Shown piece by piece: positions 25,579-32,901 of a stretch of DNA of 47,841 nt. Numbering within the stretch: position 1 is the stretch's first letter; each line of letters starts with the position of its first letter. A program made the position numbers and the translations under genes. The notes under the pieces were generated by a model. It was not told the origin of the DNA, ran no database searches, and was given only the letters and a program-made list of their open reading frames with translations. The stretch lies in contig PMYK01000009.1 of the NCBI GenBank assembly GCA_003171255.1, forward strand, positions 52,485-100,325, given 5' to 3'. Origin of the DNA: Chloroflexota bacterium. Lineage in GTDB: Bacteria > Chloroflexota > Limnocylindria > Limnocylindrales > CSP1-4.

Positions 25579-27263
25579 ATCTGTCGCTCCCCAAGGTCGG
25601 CCTTCCACGGGTCGGCCGGCCCCACGTCGGGTCGTTTCCGGCTGCCCTGGTCAATTCGCTGCGACCTGGGAGACGCTTCGAGAAGTTCGCGTGGTTCCCG
25701 GTCGGGATAGGCGTTGCCGCCCTCGTCGTGCTCGTGGCGGTCTTCTCGGATGCCGTCTACCAGAGCGACGTGACGATGATCATCATGGGCTTCGATCAGG
25801 ATCGGGCTCAGCTGATTACCGCGCTCATCTTCGCCGCGGTGGCGGCCGCATCTGTCGGCCTGGTCGTCAATCGGGACGGCTTCGCCACGATGCTCGGCGC
25901 CTATGCGTTGGCCGCACTGTATGCCGAGACCTTCGTGGCCGAAACCCAGAAGGCAGCCGGGGCGATCGGAGCACAGGGCAGCTTCGACCTTGGCGGCTGG
26001 GTTCTCACCCTCATCACGCTGGTGGTCATCGGCGTTGTCTGCGCCTGGGCGGCAGCGACCATCGCGGTCGCGGTTCGGCCAGGGTTGATCGCCTCGGCCG
26101 TTGCCGTGCGCGACATGGTGAAGCTCCGTCGACCCAGCGTCACGCTCGCTCGCCGTCCTCTCGGGCTGGTGCTCATGGCTGCGCTGCTCGTCGTAACCGT
26201 CCCCGCCTTTGGCGACATGGTCAACTTCACCCCCGATACCCTGATGCTCAACGGCGACCGCGGCCCAGGGCTGGCGCACAACGAGTCGTTCCCCGACCAG
26301 AGCATCCCGCCGCTCGAGTCGGACACTCCGAGCCCGGCTCCGAACCCAACCTCGAGCGCCGGCTCGAGCGCGCAGATCGCCGCATCGTCAACGCCAACGC
26401 CCACCCCAATGATCACCGCGCAGCCGGGCTCCAAGCCCTGGCTTGCCTGGAAGCCGGCGGGCGGTTCGGGCGTTGTCACTACCGTTCAGATGAACGCGCC
26501 GTGGAAGGGCGGGTCCAAGTCGACCTCCCAGCTCGACATCTACACGCCGCCGGGCTATCAGGTCAACGGCTCTCGACGCTACCCGGTGCTATTCGAAGCG
26601 CCGACCGGTTTGCCTTTGTGGGGCCAGGGCACGGGTGTTATCGGCGCGCTCGACAGCCTGATCGATTCTGGGGAGATACCGGCCTCCATCGTCGTCTTCA
26701 TCGACTCCAGCGGTGCACCGCACCCCGACACGGAATGCGCCGACCACGTGGACGGTAGCCAGTGGTTCGAGACCTATATCACCACCACGGTGGTCAGCTA
26801 CGTCGACCGGCACTACCGCACGATCCAGGATCCTCGCGCCCGAGGCATCATGGGCATGTCGGCCGGTGGCTTCTGCGCGCCGATGCTCGCACTCCGACAC
26901 CCCGACCTGTACAGCATCTCGATCTCGTTCTCGGGCTACTTTTATGTGGGCGCCGGCGGCTCTACATCGGCCGAGCCGTTCGGAGCTCAGGGCTACGCCT
27001 ACAACCTGCATTCGCCTGGGGCGCTGGCGGTCAAGCTCGCCACGCAGGATCGTTCCAAGGTCTTCTTCGTGATCGTTGCCAACAAGGCCCAGGAGTTCTA
27101 CGGCGCGGCCGCGGAGAACTTCGAACAGACCCTGCGCGACACCGGCTACAAGTACCTGGCTGTGGACTCGCTGTACACGCACGGCTGGACCCAGGTCCGC
27201 TACGACACGCCGGCGGTCCTTGATGCCTGGGCCGCGCAGCTGGTGATCAACGGCATCTGGTAG
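25575..27263 (+). CDS. Membrane-anchored alpha/beta-hydrolase esterase
   Basis: Residues ~35-215 contain four to five transmembrane helices, then a Pro/Ser/Thr-rich linker (residues ~250-285), then a putative-esterase (esterase D / mycolyltransferase-like) domain. The domain shows the nucleophile elbow GIMGMSAGGFCAP with S429, an oxyanion region YPVLFEAPTG, and a C-terminal histidine in LYTHGWTQVRY. The enzyme domain is predicted outside the membrane. It starts by ATGA overlap with the MprF-like gene. In corynebacteria an MprF-like synthetase (AlpS) is coupled to a hydrolase (AlpH) that processes aminoacylated lipids; the pairing here suggests an analogous system, which is inference. Confidence 0.8.
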   Translation: MNLSLPKVGLPRVGRPHVGSFPAALVNSLRPGRRFEKFAWFPVGIGVAALVVLVAVFSDAVYQSDVTMIIMGFDQDRAQLITALIFAAVAAASVGLVVNRDGFATMLGAYALAALYAETFVAETQKAAGAIGAQGSFDLGGWVLTLITLVVIGVVCAWAAATIAVAVRPGLIASAVAVRDMVKLRRPSVTLARRPLGLVLMAALLVVTVPAFGDMVNFTPDTLMLNGDRGPGLAHNESFPDQSIPPLESDTPSPAPNPTSSAGSSAQIAASSTPTPTPMITAQPGSKPWLAWKPAGGSGVVTTVQMNAPWKGGSKSTSQLDIYTPPGYQVNGSRRYPVLFEAPTGLPLWGQGTGVIGALDSLIDSGEIPASIVVFIDSSGAPHPDTECADHVDGSQWFETYITTTVVSYVDRHYRTIQDPRARGIMGMSAGGFCAPMLALRHPDLYSISISFSGYFYVGAGGSTSAEPFGAQGYAYNLHSPGALAVKLATQDRSKVFFVIVANKAQEFYGAAAENFEQTLRDTGYKYLAVDSLYTHGWTQVRYDTPAVLDAWAAQLVINGIW

Positions 27264-27331
27264 CTCCGGCGCCCCGCCTGACATGGCCGCGAAGGCCATG
27301 GTAGGCTCGCCGGGAAGCCGCACGGCACCGA

Positions 27332-27370
27332 GCGGGAGTAGCTCAGTCGGTAGAGCGTCAGCCTTCCAAG
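27332..27370 (+). pseudogene. tRNA-Gly(TCC) 5' half, truncated
   Basis: These 39 bases are identical to the first 39 bases of the intact tRNA-Gly at 32800 (acceptor strand, D-arm, 5' anticodon stem and loop with TTCC). After base 27370 similarity stops, and no matching 3' anticodon stem, T-arm or acceptor strand follows. Both copies are preceded by a similar GGTAsGCT box. The break falls in the anticodon loop/stem, the same place where the array downstream of the intact tRNA has its junctions. Confidence 0.85.
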
Positions 27371-27435
27371 TCAGAATCTCGGAAGCGCGGTGCTCTCCTC
27401 GTGAAGTCCCCGCACGAATCGGGCATTTCAACTCC

Positions 27436-27466
27436 AATTAGGCTCTCTACCGGAGAGTGTCTAATT
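27436..27466. terminator. Strong hairpin beside the tRNA fragment
   Basis: AATTAG (27436-27441) pairs with CTAATT (27461-27466) and CTCTC (27443-27447) with GAGAG (27453-27457), around a TACCG loop. No T-run follows, so it could be a recombination-end structure rather than a terminator. Confidence 0.4.
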
Positions 27467-27740
27467 CGGGTTCCAGAGTCTGATTTTCAACCGGTTTAGC
27501 AAGCCTTTCTGAAAGATTGGCGACGCCCTGGGCGGCCGGCACGTGGCGAATATGCGCGGTGCTAAATCGATACTGTTGGCCGATCAACGCGCGCCAGTTT
27601 TCGACCATCCTCAGGTGAGAACCCAGTCTGCGCTGGGCGTGGCGGAAGGCAGGCATTGCCCAGACGCCGTGCTGGCGTGGCAGCCACAGCCTCATAGCGC
27701 CCGGCTGAGGCTCTCGGGTTCGTGCGGTCGTGCTCACCAT
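27447..27740 (-). pseudogene. Probable gene remnant with YwiC-like N-terminus
   Basis: The 97-residue frame contains RLWLPRQHGVWAMPAF, which resembles the N-terminus of YwiC-like membrane proteins (consensus like W-x-P-x-Q-H-G-A-W-A-M). The rest is not hydrophobic and matches nothing I recognise. It starts at the junction where the TatC reading frame breaks off, so I read it as fused debris rather than a functional gene. Confidence 0.3.
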
Positions 27741-28042
27741 GACCGCGGTCGCGCAGCGGCCCGCTCCTGGGCCGTCAGACCGGGCGAGATGAACTGCCAG
27801 AACTGATACAGGATCACCGGCATAGCCGCTATCGCACCGACCGTGACAGCGATCTGGACGTCGATCATGAACGGCTCGGTGAGACCGAAGGCGACCAGGT
27901 ACTGACCCTTTGGGAGCGGGGCGATCAGGATGCGCACGATTGCGCCGGACAGGACGAAGCCCACCACTGATCCCGGCAGCAGCGCGAAGACCGAGATAAG
28001 AATGCGGTTGCGCAACTCGGTGAGATGTCCAGTCAGCGACAT
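27734..28042 (-). pseudogene. tatC: Truncated TatC (twin-arginine translocase subunit)
   Basis: From ATG 28042 the frame reads MSLTGHLTELRNRILIS, one TM helix, APLPKGQYLVAFGLTEPFMI and VILYQFWQFISPGLTAQERA, a clear match to the N-terminal ~95 residues of TatC. The protein then stops at ARPRSW, whereas TatC continues with four more helices (~250 residues in total). The frame is open further upstream to 28234 but without TatC similarity. The truncation lies next to the gene remnant and ~370 bp from the broken tRNA-Gly, suggesting loss at a recombination boundary. A functional tatC is expected elsewhere. Confidence 0.75.
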
Positions 28043-28433
28043 CTCGGAGGCGGCGACCTGCGGGCGAGAAGACCGCCCCGTGCGCCAGAATGGGAGACGG
28101 CGCCCGAATGGCCGGCCGCGGCGGGTCGTCGAAGCAGGTCGGTCAGCCTCGGCCAATGGTGCAGTTCGGGTTTCGGACAATGGACCCACTATCAGCCCCA
28201 GGTCATGGCCCAGACTACATGCGCGCCACGGCACAATCCTAGGACGACCGGCGGTCCTAGACGGTCAGCATGGCCGTTTGGGCCAAATTCCGTCGTGACC
28301 GCAGCGATGGACCCCTCGGTTCGGGATGTGTGGGCGCTGGAGGTGGGTTCGAGCTAGAGTCGGACCCGCGTCCCGACGGGCGCCGTGATGGGATCTCGGC
28401 GACCAGGCGGGCAGGACGTTTCCTCGATGTGCT
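28043..28433. other. Intergenic region upstream of the tatC remnant
   Basis: About 390 bp without a convincing gene. The tatC frame extends through part of it with Arg-rich sequence that has no family similarity. No RNA gene or repeat recognised. Confidence 0.4.
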
Positions 28434-28883
28434 CTAGTCCTTAGCCCAGCTCTGGTAGCGCGGGGGCCATTCGTCGGCGTTGTCTCTGAGGCCCAAGACG
28501 GCCGCTTCGATGTCGAGGTCGAATAGCTCGTAGGTCTCGTCTACTTCGAAGTACCAGCTGCTTCCGACCTCGGCGCGGGCCGCCACATCGTCGATCAGTC
28601 GGGCGCGTCCTCGGATCGAGAACTCGCACGGCACAGGCGGGTTGATGTGGCTGTGGAGCGCGTACCGGCCGTCGCGCTCGAGATCTGTCCGCTTCGCCGA
28701 CTTGAGAATGAATGCGTACAGGCGCCCGCCGACGATCCCAACCCAGATCGGGTGGATGCGGGGCGGCTCGTCGCCCCGCACCGTCGCCAGCAAAGCCTCA
28801 CCCGTTTCGGTGCGATACAGGAGGCGCCGTCCCGCGGCTGCTAGAGTGGGATTCGAAGTCTCGAATTCGTCCCAAGTCGCCAT
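28434..28883 (-). CDS. PPOX-class (pyridoxamine 5'-phosphate oxidase-like) flavoprotein
   Basis: The 149 residues show the split-barrel pattern: EALLATVRGDEPPRIHPIWV (first strands), GRLYAFILKSAKRTDLERDGRYALHSHI (nucleotide-binding strand-turn, cited as LKSAKRTDL) and EFSIRGRARLIDD. GGAG lies seven bases before ATG 28883. The family binds FMN, F420 or heme; the substrate is unknown. The following minus-strand gene (28926-29285) lies just upstream and the two may be co-transcribed. Confidence 0.8.
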   Translation of the reverse strand: MATWDEFETSNPTLAAAGRRLLYRTETGEALLATVRGDEPPRIHPIWVGIVGGRLYAFILKSAKRTDLERDGRYALHSHINPPVPCEFSIRGRARLIDDVAARAEVGSSWYFEVDETYELFDLDIEAAVLGLRDNADEWPPRYQSWAKD

Positions 28884-28925
28884 CGGTCGTCTCCTACTTG
28901 GATTGTTCGATGTGGTCCCGTCGGT

Positions 28926-29285
28926 CTAGCCGCGGAAGTCCGGCCGATCGAGAACGCGCAGCCACGACCCGTCGGGCTGGCGGCGGACCACCTGAGCCCT
29001 CGCGCCGGCCTCGTCTAGCGCGGGCGTCGCTGTCAGAGCGATGTCGCCCATGATCAGGGTAGGGAGTGGCGTCTCCAATCGGAAGTGGGGCTTTGCGGCG
29101 AGCATCTGCTCGTAGAGAGCCTTGATCGCGTCGTGGCCTACGGTCAACTTTCCGGGCGGGAACGCCACGGTCGCGTCGTGCTCGTAGAGGCTTGCGAGAC
29201 CTTCGGCGTCGCCGGCGTTGCCGAGTTCGACGAAGAGCCTGGTCAGGTCTTCGGGCTTGAGGGCCCGCTTGGTGTCGGTTGCCAT
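28926..29285 (-). CDS. SnoaL / NTF2-like protein
   Basis: This 119-residue protein starts MATDTKRALKPEDLTRLFVELGNAGDAEGLASLYEHDATVAFP (representative parts ELGNAGDAEGLASLYEHDA and GHDAIKALYEQML), typical of SnoaL-like cone folds: helix, 'A.LY..DA' turn, then strands ending in DGSWLRVLDRPDF. Such proteins are small-molecule isomerases, hydrolases or ligand binders. GGAG precedes the ATG. It is divergent from the LysR gene (126 bp apart), so it and the PPOX gene behind it are plausible LysR targets. Confidence 0.8.
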   Translation of the reverse strand: MATDTKRALKPEDLTRLFVELGNAGDAEGLASLYEHDATVAFPPGKLTVGHDAIKALYEQMLAAKPHFRLETPLPTLIMGDIALTATPALDEAGARAQVVRRQPDGSWLRVLDRPDFRG

Positions 29286-29411
29286 TTGATGTCTCCTTTG
29301 TCAAGTCGGGCGTCGCGTCCGTCTCGGCCTCGATCCCGTCTGAGTCCACTGTGCGGCACTGTCGGCCATAAGTCCAAGACATAGGTGTGCTCGGTGCTAG
29401 AGTGCCTGCTT

Positions 29412-30287
29412 ATGGAACTCAGACAGCTCGAATACTTCGTGACCGTGGCAGACGAAGCCAGTTTCACCAGAGCGGCCGAGAAGTTGCACGTCGCCCAACC
29501 GGGCGTCAGCGCGCAGATTCGCCAGCTTGAGCGTGAACTCGGGCAGGAGCTCTTCGACCGATCGGGTCGAACTGTTCGCGTCACCGAGGTCGGGGCGGCC
29601 GTGCTTGGCTACGCCCGCGATGCGCTCGGCGCGGCTTCCGGGGCACGACTCGCGGTCGACGAATTCACGGGGCTCATCCGGGGCCGGGTGGCGGTGGGGA
29701 TGGTTATCGCCTGCTCGTCCTTTGACCTTGCCGACTTGCTCGCGGGTTTCCATGGCGACTACCCGGCAGTGGAGATCGCGCTGTCGGAAGCCAACTCGGA
29801 CGAGCTTATCGCGCGACTTCTATCCGGTCAGCTGGACCTCGCGTATATCGCCCTCAGTGGAGCCGCGCCGGCCGGCCTCGAACTGCTCGAGATCGCCGAC
29901 GAGGCGATTGTCGCCGGGGTCAACACGGACGACGCGCTGGCGACATGTCCGACTTTGCCGCTCGGGGCGCTGGCGGATCGCACGCTCTTGAGCCTGCCGC
30001 GCGGGACCGGCATCCGGTCCATCTTCGATGATGCGTGCGCCAGGATCGGCTTGCAGCCGCGCATCGCGCTGGAGGCCAGCAACCTCGGCATCCTGGCGCG
30101 ACTCGCGAGTCTCGGCCTCGGAGTGGCAATCGTGCCCGAATCGGTGGCAGCGGCCACGGCCGGCCTGCACGCGATCGAGATCATCGATCCCCGGATGCGC
30201 GGCAAGGTAGCCCTGGCCTGGCGCACCGAAGGCCCGATCGGCCCGGCGGCGCAAGCGCTTATCCGGCGGGCGAGAGGGCAGGAATAG
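29412..30287 (+). CDS. LysR family transcriptional regulator
   Basis: ATG 29412 gives MELRQLEYFVTVADEASFTR, the standard LysR start (291 residues). The helix-turn-helix continues as AAEKLHVAQPGVSAQIRQLE and LFDRSGRTVRVTEVG. The effector domain follows with GRVAVGMV, the LPRGTGIRSIFDD segment and LASLGLGVAIVPES. It is divergent from the SnoaL/PPOX pair, the usual arrangement in which a LysR protein controls the opposite transcript. The intergenic stretch has an imperfect dyad around CATAAGTCCAAGACATAGG. The effector is unknown. Confidence 0.9.
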   Translation: MELRQLEYFVTVADEASFTRAAEKLHVAQPGVSAQIRQLERELGQELFDRSGRTVRVTEVGAAVLGYARDALGAASGARLAVDEFTGLIRGRVAVGMVIACSSFDLADLLAGFHGDYPAVEIALSEANSDELIARLLSGQLDLAYIALSGAAPAGLELLEIADEAIVAGVNTDDALATCPTLPLGALADRTLLSLPRGTGIRSIFDDACARIGLQPRIALEASNLGILARLASLGLGVAIVPESVAAATAGLHAIEIIDPRMRGKVALAWRTEGPIGPAAQALIRRARGQE

Positions 30288-30363
30288 GGAGCACCAGCTT
30301 CGGGTAGTGGAACGCCCCGCGAGTCGGGTAGAGCACCCGCCTCTGACGGCGTAGCGTTGCGCC

Positions 30364-30840
30364 ATGAGCCGAGAAGTCGAGGACCTGAACCGGCGCCTAC
30401 TGCGCGCCCGCGACGCCATGGACCGCGCCTACGCCGAGCCCCTCGACACCCGGGCCGTGGCCGCGGTCGCCTACATCTCCGAGGCGCATTTCATCCGCAC
30501 CTTCCGCGTCGTCTTCGGGGAGACGCCGCACCGTTACCTACAGCGGCGCCGAGTGGAGCGCTCAATGTTCCTACTCCGCGAGACCGATCGCAGCGTCACC
30601 GATGTCTGCCTCGACGTCGGGTTCAACAGCTTGGGGAGCTTCAGTCGCACGTTTCGGGAGATCGTCGGCGAGGCGCCGTCGGAATACCGGCTTCGGAATG
30701 GGCCGATGCTCGCGCCCAACTGCTACCAGATGGCGGCGACTCGGCCGTCGGTGGCGGCCACTCGGCCGTTGGTGGCCGAGGCTGCGCCGGCGACTCAATC
30801 GAGCAGTTTTGGAGAAGCCACCGCGGCGGCCGCTCCCTAG
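30364..30840 (+). CDS. AraC family regulator, DNA-binding domain only
   Basis: Residues ~10-110 form the two AraC helix-turn-helix units: RTVAAVAYISEAHFIRTFR-type sequence (VAAVAYISEAHFIRTFRVVF), GETPHRYLQRRRVERSMFLL, then VTDVCLDVGFNSLGSFSRTF and GEAPSEYR. There is no ligand-binding domain; the C-terminal 45 residues are low complexity with a duplicated ATRPxVA unit. It precedes a VOC gene and a DUF1801 gene, a combination frequently seen in actinobacterial and chloroflexal genomes, so it probably controls those genes. Confidence 0.85.
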   Translation: MSREVEDLNRRLLRARDAMDRAYAEPLDTRAVAAVAYISEAHFIRTFRVVFGETPHRYLQRRRVERSMFLLRETDRSVTDVCLDVGFNSLGSFSRTFREIVGEAPSEYRLRNGPMLAPNCYQMAATRPSVAATRPLVAEAAPATQSSSFGEATAAAAP

Positions 30841-30883
30841 CATCAGGTGAGATCCCCAACGCAGGGCGAAGAGGAAACAGGCG

Positions 30884-31312
30884 ATGATCAAGCTCAACGT
30901 CACCTCCGTCATGGTCCTCGACCAAGAAGAGGCTCTCGACTTCTACGTCAACAAGCTCGGGCTGGAGAAGGCGCAGGACATCCATCAGGGTCTCTTCCGC
31001 TGGCTGACGGTCCGCGTCCCCGGCAACCCCGAGATCGAGATCTTCCTGCAGGAGCCGGGGCCGCCGGTCCAGGACGAAGCCACCGCCGCCCAGCTCCGTG
31101 AACTGATCGCGAAGGGCGCGATGGGCGGGCTCGTCTTCCAGACGGACGACGCCAGGAGTCTGTACGAGACACTCAAGGCGCGCGGCGTCACCGACTTCAC
31201 TCAGGAGCCCATCGAGCACGCCTACGGCACCGACATGGGCATCCGCGACCCGTTCGGCAACGCCATCCGGATCCTCCAGCCGGCCAAGTTCGGTCAGGCG
31301 GCGACAGCGTGA
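30884..31312 (+). CDS. VOC (glyoxalase/bleomycin-resistance-like) protein
   Basis: The 142 residues carry a complete VOC double repeat: VTSVMVLDQEEALDFYVNKL ... EIEIFLQEPG and GGLVFQTDDARSLYETLKARG ... MGIRDPFGNAIRILQP, the second ending in the DP-x-GN signature. Such proteins bind a metal and act as lyases, dioxygenases or resistance proteins. GAGGA lies nine bases before ATG 30884. Position 43 bp after the AraC gene suggests a shared transcript. Confidence 0.88.
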   Translation: MIKLNVTSVMVLDQEEALDFYVNKLGLEKAQDIHQGLFRWLTVRVPGNPEIEIFLQEPGPPVQDEATAAQLRELIAKGAMGGLVFQTDDARSLYETLKARGVTDFTQEPIEHAYGTDMGIRDPFGNAIRILQPAKFGQAATA

Positions 31313-31378
31313 TCGGTCCGGGTTCCAAGAGCCCGACCGGCCGAGGCCGTGGAGAGCGTTGATGAGAGGAAACCTCCA

Positions 31379-31855
31379 ATGAACGACACGCAGATGTCCG
31401 CCAAGACCACCGCCGCGATCGACGAGACGGTCGATGCCTTCACCGCCGAGGAGCGAGCGGCGGTGAAGGAACGCGCCAAGGAGCTGAAGGCGGCCGGCGG
31501 CCGCGGCCCGCGCGCGGGCAAGGCGGACGGGGAAAGCGAAGTGCTCGCCAAGATCGCCGAGATGGCGGAACCGGATCGCGTCATGGCCGAGCGGCTCCAT
31601 GCGATCGTCAAAGCCAGCGCGCCAGTCCTCTCGCCGAAACTCTGGTACGGGATGCCCGCGTATGCCAGGGACGGCAACGTCGTCTGCTTCTTCCAGGACG
31701 CGCGGAAGTTCAAGTCGAGGTACGCAACGCTCGGATTCAGCGACAAGGCGAACCTCGATGAAGGCGCCATGTGGCCGAGTGCCTTCGCTCTGACGAAGTT
31801 GACCGCCGCCGACGAGGCAAGGATCGGCGCCCTCGTGAAGAAAGCGGCGAGCTGA
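31379..31855 (+). CDS. DUF1801 domain protein
   Basis: ATG 31379 (158 residues) has GAGG about eight bases upstream. The N-terminal third is charged and Ala/Lys-rich ([19 protein letters not shown]), a predicted helix; the C-terminal part [20 protein letters not shown] ... [12 protein letters not shown] is the DUF1801 (YdhG-like) fold. Some members are called iron chaperones, but function is weakly supported. It follows the AraC and VOC genes in the same direction. Confidence 0.75.
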   Translation: MNDTQMSAKTTAAIDETVDAFTAEERAAVKERAKELKAAGGRGPRAGKADGESEVLAKIAEMAEPDRVMAERLHAIVKASAPVLSPKLWYGMPAYARDGNVVCFFQDARKFKSRYATLGFSDKANLDEGAMWPSAFALTKLTAADEARIGALVKKAAS

Positions 31856-31900
31856 GGCTGCGCTCGCCAGTGAGCCCCGTACTAATAGGCGGAGACGAAC

Positions 31901-32137
31901 ATGAAAACAATGACATGCAAACAGATGGGTGGACCTTGCGAAGCCCCATTCCACGGGAACACGGCTGATGAGGTCATAAAGGCCCAAGACAGCCATCTGA
32001 AAGAAATGGTCGCAACGGGTGACGAGACGCACAAGAGTGCCCGGAAGAGCATGCAAGACAGGTGGAGACATCCGGTGTCGGGAATGAAGTGGTACATGAA
32101 CACCAAGAAGGCCTTTGCTGCTCTTCCCGAAAACTGA
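31901..32137 (+). CDS. Small DUF1059-like protein
   Basis: The 78 residues begin MKTMTCKQMGGPCEAPFHG, with the conserved C-K-x-x-G-x-x-C opening of DUF1059-type proteins, then NTADEVIKAQDSHLKEMV. GGAGA precedes the ATG. Function is unknown; the paired cysteines may bind metal or form a disulfide. It is noticeably less GC-rich than its neighbours. Confidence 0.7.
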   Translation: MKTMTCKQMGGPCEAPFHGNTADEVIKAQDSHLKEMVATGDETHKSARKSMQDRWRHPVSGMKWYMNTKKAFAALPEN

Positions 32138-32226
32138 TCCGGTCATCGAGGGCCGCTGTCCTCTCGGGCCGACGCCCGTGACTCCTACCTGGTCCTGCAC
32201 CCATCACATCAATGAGGAGTCACAAC

Positions 32227-32688
32227 ATGATGACCATGCCCGCCAGGACTTCGAAGCAACGCAAGCAGGACGTTCTGGACCGACTCGAGCGTGATGTCGA
32301 CGCATGGGTGGCGACGGCCGACAAGGTAAGCGGGACGCCGTATCTCGTGCCACTGTCGTTCCTCTGGGACGGCATCACCCTGTTGCTGGCCACCCCTGCT
32401 TCCAGCCCGACCGGCCGCAACCTCCAGGCTAGCAACACGGTTCGTCTCGGCATCGGCCCAACCCGCGACGTCGTCCTGATCGAGGCAACCGTGTGCGTGC
32501 TCGCGATCCGCGAGATCTCTCAGCAGGTCGGCGACGCGTTTGCGGTCAAGACTGGCTTCGACCCGCGCCAGGAAACCAGCACGTACCTCTACTTCCACGT
32601 TACCCCCCAGCGGCTCCAGGCCTGGCGCGAGGCGAACGAGCTCGATGGCCGCGACCTGATGCGAGATGGCAGGTGGCTCGTCGAGTGA
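32227..32688 (+). CDS. PPOX-class flavin/F420-binding protein
   Basis: ATG 32227 has GAGGAG at 32214-32219. The 153 residues show KQDVLDRLERDVDAWVATAD, TPYLVPLSFLWDGITLLLAT (first barrel strands) and SPTGRNLQASNTVRLGIGPT (cofactor-phosphate region), then VVLIEATVCVLAI. It is the second PPOX gene in this accessory region but is not closely similar to the first (28434). It is the last gene before the intact tRNA-Gly. Confidence 0.8.
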   Translation: MMTMPARTSKQRKQDVLDRLERDVDAWVATADKVSGTPYLVPLSFLWDGITLLLATPASSPTGRNLQASNTVRLGIGPTRDVVLIEATVCVLAIREISQQVGDAFAVKTGFDPRQETSTYLYFHVTPQRLQAWREANELDGRDLMRDGRWLVE

Positions 32689-32799
32689 AGTCCCCCGTCG
32701 TTTGAGCGGCATCTGACGCCCGCCGATGGTGTGCAAGATGGTACGCTGCGAACCTTGCCCGGCCGACAACCGTGCGGTAGCGTTGGAGCCGGAGACCGG

Positions 32800-32875
32800 G
32801 CGGGAGTAGCTCAGTCGGTAGAGCGTCAGCCTTCCAAGCTGAATGTCGCGGGTTCGAGACCCGTCTCCCGCTCCA
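32800..32875 (+). tRNA. tRNA-Gly (anticodon TCC), intact
   Basis: A complete 76-nt cloverleaf: acceptor GCGGGAG / CTCCCGC, D-stem GCTC/GAGC, anticodon stem TCAGC/GCTGA around CTTCCAA (anticodon TCC), T-stem GCGGG/CCCGT around TTCGAGA, discriminator T and encoded CCA. It is the target gene of the array that follows: its 3' half recurs at 35728 and 37335. Confidence 0.97.
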
Positions 32876-32901
32876 GATCCCATTATTGGCGAGCACGCCG
32901 A

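Noticed and set aside
26589-27437. 282-codon minus-strand ORF opposite the esterase
   Set aside because: Antisense to a clear esterase frame and running into the antisense of the tRNA fragment.
30288-30363. Short interval with GTGG and GGGTAGAG-like sequence considered as a tRNA
   Set aside because: It cannot be folded into a cloverleaf; acceptor and T-arms are missing.
32209-32896. Minus-strand ORFs with an SRTRDIQLGR-type sequence over the tRNA-Gly
   Set aside because: This is the translation of the tRNA antisense strand, a well-known spurious annotation. The same applies to the frames at 35501-35954.
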